This document shows positions 1 to 5,394 of a stretch of 5,748 nucleotides of DNA, piece after piece (the first letter of the stretch is position 1; every line of letters starts with the position of its first letter). The notes beneath the pieces were generated by a model. The model was given only the letters and a program-made list of their open reading frames with translations, made no database searches and was not told the origin of the DNA. This DNA comes from an uncultured Gemmatimonadota bacterium (GTDB lineage Bacteria; Gemmatimonadota; Gemmatimonadetes; Gemmatimonadales; Gemmatimonadaceae), in assembly GCA_903894655.1 (NCBI GenBank), contig CAITQY010000317.1:1-5748 (forward strand). The letters run 5' to 3'. Made by a program: the position numbers and the translations under genes.

Positions 1-396
1 CATCAAGGCCACCGTGCCAAGACGCCGTACGTCACGGTAGTGCAGGGCACGGCCGTCGTTCAGCTGCAGCGTCACGGCCACGTAGGCCCGGTCGGCCTCT
101 GACAGCGAGCCGTCGTCTACCACCATGCCGCCGGTGAAGCGCGGCTGCACCACCACGCGCCAGGGTGGCTCGGCGACGTCCACTCGCGATGCCACAGGCC
201 GCATGTCGAGCACGATCAGTTTGGCGCGACGCCAGACGTGCGCGATAGTGAGCCCGTTCAGCGCCTCGGCAAAGCCCGCCGCATCGGCTTCGCGCAGCAC
301 GTCGGCCTTGAGCACGTTCACACCGACGATGGTGGTGCCGCACACCATCGCGTCGAGGTCGCGCGCGATGGTTTCCGTTTCGGGCAGCTCAGGCAA
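1..396 (-). CDS. mutM: Formamidopyrimidine-DNA glycosylase (N-terminal 132 residues, runs off left edge)
   Basis: Bifunctional base-excision repair enzyme that removes 8-oxoguanine and formamidopyrimidines and nicks the abasic site. The frame opens with (M)PELPETETIARDL, the hallmark Fpg N-terminus; Pro2 is the Schiff-base nucleophile and Glu3 the acid. RRAK (residues 56-59) carries the conserved Lys that contacts DNA, and HYRDVRRLG near residue 120 matches the family's RYxDPRRFG. Because Pro2 must follow the initiator, the start has to be the TTG at 396-394, which overlaps the purD stop by 8 nt; no strong Shine-Dalgarno is visible, so coupling to purD is likely. The frame is open to base 1. 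The family is about 270-300 residues, so roughly half is present; the H2TH domain and zinc finger lie outside. Oddities: QPRFTG replaces the usual HLGMSG/TG, the Phe wedge of RRFG is Leu, and about nine extra residues sit after RRAKLIVLD. The family call is firm; glycosylase specificity is inferred. Confidence 0.93.
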   Translation of the reverse strand, partial: MPELPETETIARDLDAMVCGTTIVGVNVLKADVLREADAAGFAEALNGLTIAHVWRRAKLIVLDMRPVASRVDVAEPPWRVVVQPRFTGGMVVDDGSLSEADRAYVAVTLQLNDGRALHYRDVRRLGTVALM

Positions 397-1669
397 GTCG
401 TGCCGCTTCCCGCCAGCCGATGTCGCCACGATAGATGGCACCGTCGAACTCGATGCGCGATGCCGCCTCGCGGCTCGCCTCCTGCGCATCGGCGAAGGTA
501 TCGGCCATGGCCGTCACCGCGAACACCCGACCGCCGCTCGTGCGCAGCGAGCCATCGTCGGCGCGCGCCGTGCCCGCGTGATACACCCGCAGGTCGTCGC
601 TGAACGACGGCAACGTGATATGTTGGCCAGTGATCGGCGCATCGGGATATCCCTGCGAGGCGACCACCGTGGTGACCGAGGCGCCGTCGCGCCAGGTGAA
701 CGGCGACAGGCTGCCGATGCGACCACCTTGGGCCACCGTCATCATGGGATCGAGCAGGCTGCTGGTGAGCATGGGCAGAATCGCCTGCGTCTCGGGATCG
801 CCGAACCGGCAGTTGAACTCGACGACCTTGGGGCCTTCTTCCGTGAGCATCAGCCCCGCATACAGCAGGCCGGTGAACGGCGTGCCGCGCTTGCGCAGTG
901 CGTGCAACGTGGGGAGAAAGATGCGCTCGGTGACGTCGTCCACGAGCCCGGGCGTGGAGAATGACACCGGCGTGTACGCCCCCATGCCGCCGGTGTTCGG
1001 CCCCTCGTCGCCATCGAGCAGGCGCTTGTGATCCTGCGCGCCGATCATCGGCATCACGTTGTAGCCGTCGGTGACCGCGAACAGCGACAGCTCTTCGCCG
1101 GTCATGAAGGCTTCCACCAAGCACTCGCTGCCGGCGTCGCCAAACGCCTTGTCTTCGAGCACGCGTTCGATGGCGGCGTCGGCCTCTTTGAGCGTGTGAC
1201 AGATGATCACGCCTTTTCCGGCGGCGAGTCCACTCGCCTTGATGACCACGGGCACCCCGAAGCGCGTGCGAACGGCCTCCTTCGCATCAGCTGACTTTTT
1301 ATGCGTTTCGGCGCGGGAGGTGGGAATACCGGCCGCCATCATCAGCGCTTTCGTGTCGGCCTTCGAGGTCTCAACCTTCGCCGCACCCATCGTGGGTCCG
1401 AACACGGGCACGCCGATGTGCTGCAGATGGTCTACCAAACCGATCGCCAACGGCGCCTCGGGTCCCACCACCACGAGCTTGACCTGCTCACGTTCGGCCA
1501 GCTCGGCCACCTCGATCGGATCGGACGCATTGACCGAGACGACACGGGCCAATTGGGCGATGCCCGGGTTTCCCGGCCCGGCCACGAGATCGACGGTGGT
1601 GTTCTCGCGAGCGAGCGCGTCGGCGAGTGCATGTTCGCGGCCGCCAGAGCCGAGGAGCAGGATCTTCAT
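389..1669 (-). CDS. purD: Phosphoribosylamine-glycine ligase (GAR synthetase)
   Basis: Catalyses the second step of de novo purine synthesis: 5-phosphoribosylamine + glycine + ATP to glycinamide ribonucleotide, in the cytoplasm. The 426-residue product is close to the usual ~430. Visible in order: MKILLLGSGGREHAL (residues 1-15), the N-terminal substrate-domain signature; VVVGPEAPLAIGL (67-79); the ATP-grasp loop VIKASGLAAGKGV (142-154); DGDEGPNTGGMGAYTP (219-234); GLLYAGLM (267-274); and VEFNCRFGDPETQ (283-295), where Glu284 and Asn286 are the expected metal ligands. The C-terminal domain has VVASQGYPDAPITG (335-348). The frame is open 10 codons further upstream to an ATG at 1699, but MKILLLGSGG matches the family N-terminus exactly, so the ATG at 1669 is chosen. 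No clear Shine-Dalgarno precedes it. The last codons overlap the mutM start by 8 nt. The only upstream gap on this strand holds a large inverted repeat. All key residues seen are intact. Confidence 0.97.
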   Translation of the reverse strand: MKILLLGSGGREHALADALARENTTVDLVAGPGNPGIAQLARVVSVNASDPIEVAELAEREQVKLVVVGPEAPLAIGLVDHLQHIGVPVFGPTMGAAKVETSKADTKALMMAAGIPTSRAETHKKSADAKEAVRTRFGVPVVIKASGLAAGKGVIICHTLKEADAAIERVLEDKAFGDAGSECLVEAFMTGEELSLFAVTDGYNVMPMIGAQDHKRLLDGDEGPNTGGMGAYTPVSFSTPGLVDDVTERIFLPTLHALRKRGTPFTGLLYAGLMLTEEGPKVVEFNCRFGDPETQAILPMLTSSLLDPMMTVAQGGRIGSLSPFTWRDGASVTTVVASQGYPDAPITGQHITLPSFSDDLRVYHAGTARADDGSLRTSGGRVFAVTAMADTFADAQEASREAASRIEFDGAIYRGDIGWREAARLA

Positions 1670-1721
1670 GGCGGGAAATCTAGTCCAATATGAGAGCAAT
1701 GCGTGCGTTCCCCACAGCCAC

Positions 1722-1823
1722 TGAAACGATCACGCAGAGAGGCAGAGGGCGCAGAGTGCGCAGAGAAATAATTGTAGTTCTCCGCGTGCTCTGCGCCCTC
1801 TGCCTCTCTGCGTGATCGTTTCA
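1722..1823. repeat. Large imperfect inverted repeat made of CGCAGAG-like units
   Basis: Two 46-nt arms (1722-1767 and 1778-1823) are inverted copies with only three mismatches, all near the loop; the loop is 10 nt (ATAATTGTAG). In + strand RNA two mismatches become G-U pairs, leaving one A-C. Each arm contains an internal near-tandem: GCAGAG at 1734, 1742, 1751 and 1760 on the left; CTCTGC at 1789, 1798 and 1806 on the right, plus a CTCCGC at 1780. It begins 15 nt past the M48 stop codon and ends about 50 nt before the purD start. Transcripts from the M48 gene would fold it into a very long hairpin, which could terminate or stabilise the mRNA, though no U-tract follows. The structure resembles dispersed REP/MITE-like intergenic repeats; that it is multicopy is inference. 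No flanking target-site duplication is visible. Confidence 0.9.
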
Positions 1824-1837
1824 ACCCAACCCGAGCA

Positions 1838-2887
1838 TCACACCCCAGTCGGCGGCTCAGAAGCCGGCGGTGGTGCCGGCATGTCGTCTCCCATGGTGAC
1901 CGCACTGGCCGCCGTCTTGAACGCATCGCGGAACGCGTCGGCCGCGCGATTGATCACGTCACCCACGGTCTCCGCGGCGGCCTTGGCCTTGTCGGCGTAG
2001 TAGTCCTTCGCGTCGCGCAGATCATCGCGCAGTGGACGCTCGGCCTCGCTGCCGCGGCGGATGTAGGCGCCGCCCAGAATCGCACCGTAGGCCCCCGACT
2101 GCTGCCAGCGATTCAGTTCGCCCGCTCGGACTGTGTGGAACGGATGCTCGCGCAGGGCCGTGTTGAGCGCCTTGATCACGCTATCCCACGCCGAGCCGCC
2201 GACTTCGTATTCGGCGGCCTGCGCGAGGTAGGCGTCAAGGTCGATCGTGTCGCCGTAGGCGCGGCCACCGGCCAGCTTGAGAAAGGTCATGAGGCTGGCG
2301 CGCGGGTCCTGCGTGCCCAGCATACCGGCGCGGTCGGCCGACAGCTCGGACTTGCGGTACCACTCCAGCAGGGCGAGCTGGAAGGGCAGCAAGGCGATTG
2401 ACGCCAGCAGCGGCAGCGCGCTCATCCCGAAAAACAGCACGATGAGGGCGATCGTACGATACGTGGTGCGCCCCGTCATGATGTGGCCGAGTTGCTGCGC
2501 GAGCATGAAGCGCTGCTCCTCGGGCTCCAGCAGTTCGAGCACGCCCGAGTTGATCACGATGAAGGGCTGGTCGAAGCCGACGGCCCCCGCCGTGGCAATC
2601 GGGTTCTGCGCCACGTAGAGCTGGGGGATCGGTTGGCCGGAGTTGGGCCAGTCGAGGGCCTGCAGCACGTCATGGTAAAGCGCATGCAGCATCGGCCGTT
2701 GCGTCGGCCCGACCTGCACCGCGTCGCCGAGAAAGAGATTGCGGACGCCGCGTTCGCCGAAGACGCTGGCGATTTTGCGCACCACTTCGTCGAATCCGGG
2801 GAGGGCGCGGAGCGTCTGCAGGGCGGCGCGGTCGGAAGGATGTTCCCAGGTGACCGACGAGATCTGCGTGAGCGGTGTGGCGGGCAT
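1838..2887 (-). CDS. M48-family membrane metalloprotease homologue with broken HExxH (probable pseudoprotease)
   Basis: A 349-residue protein related to the M48 (HtpX/Ste24-like) zinc proteases. Family features: an N-terminal WEHPSDRAALQTLRALPGFDEV segment (14-35); FIVINSGVLELLEPEEQRFML (109-129) leading into the metal-binding helix; a hydrophobic stretch (about 146-175) able to form one or two membrane segments; RKSELSADRAG (178-188), with Glu181 at the third zinc ligand; and HPFHTVRAGEL (248-258). The expected HELGH, however, reads QQLGH (131-135, bases 2497-2483): the first zinc His and catalytic Glu are both Gln while the second His remains. The tail (about 285-330) is Ala/Asp/Lys-rich and helical-looking, ending in a Pro-rich stretch. 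The reading frame is intact, which argues against simple decay. No Shine-Dalgarno lies close to the ATG; the start is chosen because homologous sequence begins within the first 15 residues. Family is fairly sure; function is unknown, and proteolysis looks unlikely. Confidence 0.85.
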   Translation of the reverse strand: MPATPLTQISSVTWEHPSDRAALQTLRALPGFDEVVRKIASVFGERGVRNLFLGDAVQVGPTQRPMLHALYHDVLQALDWPNSGQPIPQLYVAQNPIATAGAVGFDQPFIVINSGVLELLEPEEQRFMLAQQLGHIMTGRTTYRTIALIVLFFGMSALPLLASIALLPFQLALLEWYRKSELSADRAGMLGTQDPRASLMTFLKLAGGRAYGDTIDLDAYLAQAAEYEVGGSAWDSVIKALNTALREHPFHTVRAGELNRWQQSGAYGAILGGAYIRRGSEAERPLRDDLRDAKDYYADKAKAAAETVGDVINRAADAFRDAFKTAASAVTMGDDMPAPPPASEPPTGV

Positions 2888-2904
2888 AATCAGGGGGCTG
2901 GAGA

Positions 2905-2928
2905 CACCCTCCCTACGGCGGGAGGGTG
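2905..2928 (-). terminator. GC-rich hairpin between the trans-sulfuration gene and the M48 gene
   Basis: A perfect 9-bp inverted repeat (CACCCTCCC / GGGAGGGTG) with a 6-nt loop lies about 30 nt after the stop of the trans-sulfuration gene and about 17 nt before the M48 start. In minus-strand RNA it is followed by UCUCCAGCC, not a U-run, so it is at best a weak intrinsic terminator. It could instead reduce read-through or sit in the leader of the M48 mRNA. Its 3' arm is purine-rich (GGGAGGG) but too far from the ATG to be a normal ribosome binding site. Confidence 0.4.
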
Positions 2929-2957
2929 CTCAAGTTCCAGGGTGAAACCGCTTCGGC

Positions 2958-4127
2958 TCAGATCCCTTCGAGCGCGCCGTCGAGATCGGCGATCAGGTCC
3001 TCAGCATCTTCGATACCGCAGGAGAGTCGGACCATGCCGTCGTTCAAGCCCATGGCGTTTTTGATGTCGGCCGGGACGGAGCCGTGCGTCATGGTGTAGG
3101 GGTGATTGGTGAGGCTCTCCACCCCGCCCAGCGACTCGGCCAGCGAGAACACCCGCACGCGCTCGAGAAATTTGCGGGCGTTGTCGATGGTCTTAAGGTC
3201 GAGGGTCATCATGCCACCGAATCCGCTCATCTGGCGCTTCGCGAGCTCGTGGTGCGGGTGGTGCACGAGACCCGGGTAGATGACGCGGTCTTCACCCAAG
3301 CGCTCCAGCAGCCAGGCGCCCACGGCACGACCGTTGAGATCGTGCTGCTTCATGCGGAGCGGGAGGGTTTTCGTGCCGCGCAGGGCGAGCCACGCATCGA
3401 AGGGACCCGGAACGGCACCGGCGGCGTTAAGGATGAACTGCAACCGGTCCGCCAGCTCGTCCTCAAGTACGACCGCCAGTCCGCCGATCATATCGGAGTG
3501 ACCATTGATGTACTTGGTAGTCGAATGCCAGACGATGTCGGCGCCCAGCTCCAACGGACGCTGGAAGATCGGCGTCGCGAAGGTGTTGTCGACGATCAGT
3601 AACGCCTGGTGTCGCTTTGCGATGTCGCTCATGGCGGCCAGGTCAGTCAGTCGCATGAGGGGATTCGTCGGCGTCTCCACGAGCAGGGCCCGTGTAGACG
3701 GCGTCATCGCATCAGCCACCCGCTGCGGGTCATCCGTATCCACATAGGTGAAGGACAAGCCGAAATGACGCAGGATTCGATCGAACAGACGGAACGTGCC
3801 CCCGTACACGTTCTCCCCGCACACGATATGATCACCGGCGCGGAACAGCTTCATGATCGAGTCGAGGCAGCCCATGCCGCTGCCGAACGCGAACCCGTGC
3901 GTACCGCCTTCGAGCGTCGCGACGTTCCGTTCGAGCGCCTGTCGGGTGGGATTCTTCCCCCGGGCGTATTCGTATCCCTTGTTGACGCCGATGCTTTCCT
4001 GCACGTAGGTGGACGTGAGGTAGAGCGGCGTCATGATGGCACCCGATACCGGGTCGGGGCGCTGGCCGGCATGGATGGCACGGGTGGCCATGCCACCCGT
4101 GAGGTCTTCGTCGAAAATGCGCGTCAT
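2958..4127 (-). CDS. PLP-dependent trans-sulfuration enzyme (cystathionine gamma-synthase / gamma-lyase type)
   Basis: Member of the Cys/Met metabolism PLP enzyme family, acting on cystathionine, homoserine esters or homocysteine in the cytoplasm. The 389-residue length is normal. Signatures in order: MATRAIHAGQRPDP (13-26); YEYARGKNPTR (52-62), whose Tyr and Arg reach the PLP phosphate of the partner subunit; GSGMGC (82-87); ENVYGGT (105-111); ETPTNPLM (151-158); IVDNTFATP (178-186), with Asp180 for the pyridine nitrogen; HSTTKYINGHSDMIGG (201-216), with Lys205 the PLP lysine; ESLGGVESLTNHP (331-343); and VRLSCGIEDAEDL (366-378), with the substrate-carboxylate Arg. All catalytic residues are present. 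Synthase (MetB), gamma-lyase and beta-lyase cannot be separated on motifs alone, so no symbol is given. The start is the ATG at 4127, preceded by GGAG only 3 nt away; the alternative ATG at 4091 (Met13) sits inside a palindrome. No sulfur-pathway neighbour is visible to settle the substrate. Confidence 0.95.
   Translation of the reverse strand: MTRIFDEDLTGGMATRAIHAGQRPDPVSGAIMTPLYLTSTYVQESIGVNKGYEYARGKNPTRQALERNVATLEGGTHGFAFGSGMGCLDSIMKLFRAGDHIVCGENVYGGTFRLFDRILRHFGLSFTYVDTDDPQRVADAMTPSTRALLVETPTNPLMRLTDLAAMSDIAKRHQALLIVDNTFATPIFQRPLELGADIVWHSTTKYINGHSDMIGGLAVVLEDELADRLQFILNAAGAVPGPFDAWLALRGTKTLPLRMKQHDLNGRAVGAWLLERLGEDRVIYPGLVHHPHHELAKRQMSGFGGMMTLDLKTIDNARKFLERVRVFSLAESLGGVESLTNHPYTMTHGSVPADIKNAMGLNDGMVRLSCGIEDAEDLIADLDGALEGI
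4079..4101. repeat. 10-bp perfect palindrome around an alternative start codon
   Basis: CACGGGTGGC (4079-4088) and GCCACCCGTG (4092-4101) are perfect inverted copies separated by CAT. On the coding (minus) strand the spacer is ATG, the in-frame Met13 codon of the trans-sulfuration gene. The site lies 26 nt inside that gene, close to the divergent intergenic region, so it could be an operator-like dyad or an mRNA hairpin masking the second ATG. It encodes LTGGMATR and could be chance in GC-rich coding DNA. Confidence 0.5.
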
Positions 4128-4297
4128 GGGCTCCGTGTGGTCCGAGGCGAACTTGCAGCGGAAACTACTGCCGGCATCGAGCGTCGGCGAGTTGTCCCCC
4201 TCGGATTCCGGCGCGATGGGCGTCCGCGCCCTCCCGTTCTGCAGCCGCTGGCCGTTGTGTGGCCCACGTTACCGCGCGATCCCATGCCGGCGGCCTG
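4128..4297. promoter_or_regulatory. Divergent intergenic region, presumed to hold both promoters
   Basis: This is the only head-to-head gap in the window, between the trans-sulfuration gene (minus) and the HD-GYP regulator (plus), so promoters for both should lie here. No convincing -35/-10 pair can be picked by eye on either strand. A small hairpin, GGGCG-TCCG-CGCCC, lies at 4218-4231. I looked for SAM-riboswitch or other methionine-leader consensus elements on the minus strand and recognised none. The gap shrinks to about 130 bp if the regulator begins at the GTG at 4259. Confidence 0.4.
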
Positions 4298-5380
4298 ATG
4301 CGCTTTACCAGTGCACTCGCCGGCGCACCGCGCCGCTGCCTGATCGTAGACGACGAATCGTCGATGCGCGCGGTGGTCCGTCGCCTGATGCAGGCGGAAG
4401 GCTTCGAGTGCGTCGAAGCGAGCAGTGGCGTGGAGGCCCTCGACATTCAAGCGGCCACCCCGTCGCCGCTGGTCCTTTCGGATTTCCACATGCCCGGGAT
4501 GGACGGCGCGCAGCTGCTGACGGAGATTCGCGCGCGGTGGCCGGAGACGGCCGTGGTGATGCTCACGGCCGTCTCGGACGTCGACTTGGCCGTCCGATGC
4601 CTCGACGCCGGTGCACTCGACTACCTCACGAAGCCCTTCGCCATCGAAGAGCTCCGCGCCCGCGTGGTGCAGGCGCTCGAAAAGCGACGGCTGCTCATCG
4701 AGAACCGGGCGTACCGCGTGGAGCTTGAAGCGCGGGTCGCCCTGCAGGCGCACAAGTATGAGGCGTTGTTTCTCGCGTCGTTGCAGTCGTTGGCCGACGC
4801 GCTGGAAGTGAAGGACTCGTACACGGCGGGACACTCGACGCGCGTGAGTCGCTATGCGATGGCGATTGCCCGCGAACTGCAGGTGGCGCCCGCCTTGATG
4901 CATGAGCTCGAACTGGGCAGCCGCCTGCACGATATCGGCAAGATCGGCGTGCGTGAATCGGTGCTGAACAAAGCGGGACCGCTCACGGCGACCGAATACG
5001 CCCACGTCATGGAGCATCCGGTGATCGGCTGGCGGCTGTTGGTGCCGCTGTTGGGCGACATGCCGCACGCGCTGGCCGTGGTGCGTTCGCACCACGAGCG
5101 ATTCGACGGCGGCGGTACGCCCGACACCTTGCACGGTCATGACATTCCGCTCGAAGCCCGTATCACGGCCGTCGCGGATTCATTCGATGCGATGACGAGC
5201 GGCCGGCCGTATCGCGACGGGATGCACGTCGACGACGCGGTCGCCGAACTCCGGCGCTGCGCGGGCTCGCAATTCGATCCGGAGTGCGTGGCCGCGTTCG
5301 AGCGCGCGCTCGCCAGCGGCGCGATCCCGCAGCCCGATCGCAGCGTGCAGCCTCAGGCCCGCATCCAGATCGTCGCGTAG
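4298..5380 (+). CDS. Response regulator with HD-GYP c-di-GMP phosphodiesterase domain
   Basis: Two-component output protein predicted to hydrolyse cyclic di-GMP when its receiver is phosphorylated. Numbered from the ATG at 4298 (360 residues): receiver domain about 11-127 with acidic pair Asp18-Asp19, phospho-acceptor Asp62 in SDFHMPGMDG, Thr90 (MLTA) and Lys112 (TKPF); a charged helical linker about 128-158; HD-GYP domain about 160-340 with GHSTRVSRYA (178-187), LHDIGKIGV (210-218), His240, HHERFDGGGTP (265-275) and ADSFDAMTSGRPYR (293-306). Metal-binding His and Asp residues are in place. The eponymous GYP reads GTP (273-275). The frame is open upstream to a GTG at 4259 (373 residues); the ATG is preferred because the receiver fold needs nothing further upstream, but neither has a clear Shine-Dalgarno. 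No histidine kinase is adjacent, so it appears to be an orphan regulator. Architecture is RpfG-like; its partner kinase and target process are unknown. Confidence 0.95.
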   Translation: MRFTSALAGAPRRCLIVDDESSMRAVVRRLMQAEGFECVEASSGVEALDIQAATPSPLVLSDFHMPGMDGAQLLTEIRARWPETAVVMLTAVSDVDLAVRCLDAGALDYLTKPFAIEELRARVVQALEKRRLLIENRAYRVELEARVALQAHKYEALFLASLQSLADALEVKDSYTAGHSTRVSRYAMAIARELQVAPALMHELELGSRLHDIGKIGVRESVLNKAGPLTATEYAHVMEHPVIGWRLLVPLLGDMPHALAVVRSHHERFDGGGTPDTLHGHDIPLEARITAVADSFDAMTSGRPYRDGMHVDDAVAELRRCAGSQFDPECVAAFERALASGAIPQPDRSVQPQARIQIVA

Positions 5381-5394
5381 GCGACGTCGCCTAC
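5377..5394. repeat. 18-nt perfect palindrome spanning both convergent stop codons
   Basis: GTAGGCGACGTCGCCTAC is its own reverse complement. It contains the TAG stop of the HD-GYP gene (5378-5380) and, on the other strand, the TAG stop of the converging fragment (5393-5391), and covers the entire 10-nt gap between them. As RNA it could fold on either strand into a 7-bp stem with an ACGU loop, a possible short bidirectional terminator, although no U-tract follows on either side. Confidence 0.6.

Noticed and set aside
32..343. 103-residue ATG-started minus-strand frame at the left edge
   Set aside because: It lies in a different frame from the MutM signature PELPETETI...RRAK...DVRRLG, which is open from 396 to base 1 and clearly the real gene.
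125..964. 279-residue plus-strand frame antisense to purD and mutM
   Set aside because: It is antisense to two well-recognised genes, has low-complexity Arg/Ala/His-rich composition and no family signature: a shadow caused by high GC.
1670..1721. Promoter for purD with a TAGATT or CATATT -10 box
   Set aside because: TAGATT would leave only about 7 nt of leader and no TTGACA-like -35 is found at the right spacing for either candidate; not strong enough to list.
1666..1926. 86-residue minus-strand frame running through the inverted repeat
   Set aside because: It reads across the palindrome and into the end of the M48 gene in another frame; its translation (SAHSAPSASLR-type) only reflects the CGCAGAG repeat units. 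Small proteins of this kind are commonly spurious calls from repeats.
4128..4297. SAM riboswitch upstream of the trans-sulfuration gene
   Set aside because: Considered because of the gene's role, but no conserved SAM-I, SAM-II or SAH riboswitch core could be recognised on the minus strand; a covariance-model search would settle it.
4124..5140. 338-residue minus-strand frame opposite the HD-GYP gene
   Set aside because: The opposite strand encodes a complete receiver plus HD-GYP protein with all motifs. This frame is Arg/His-rich without recognisable domains.
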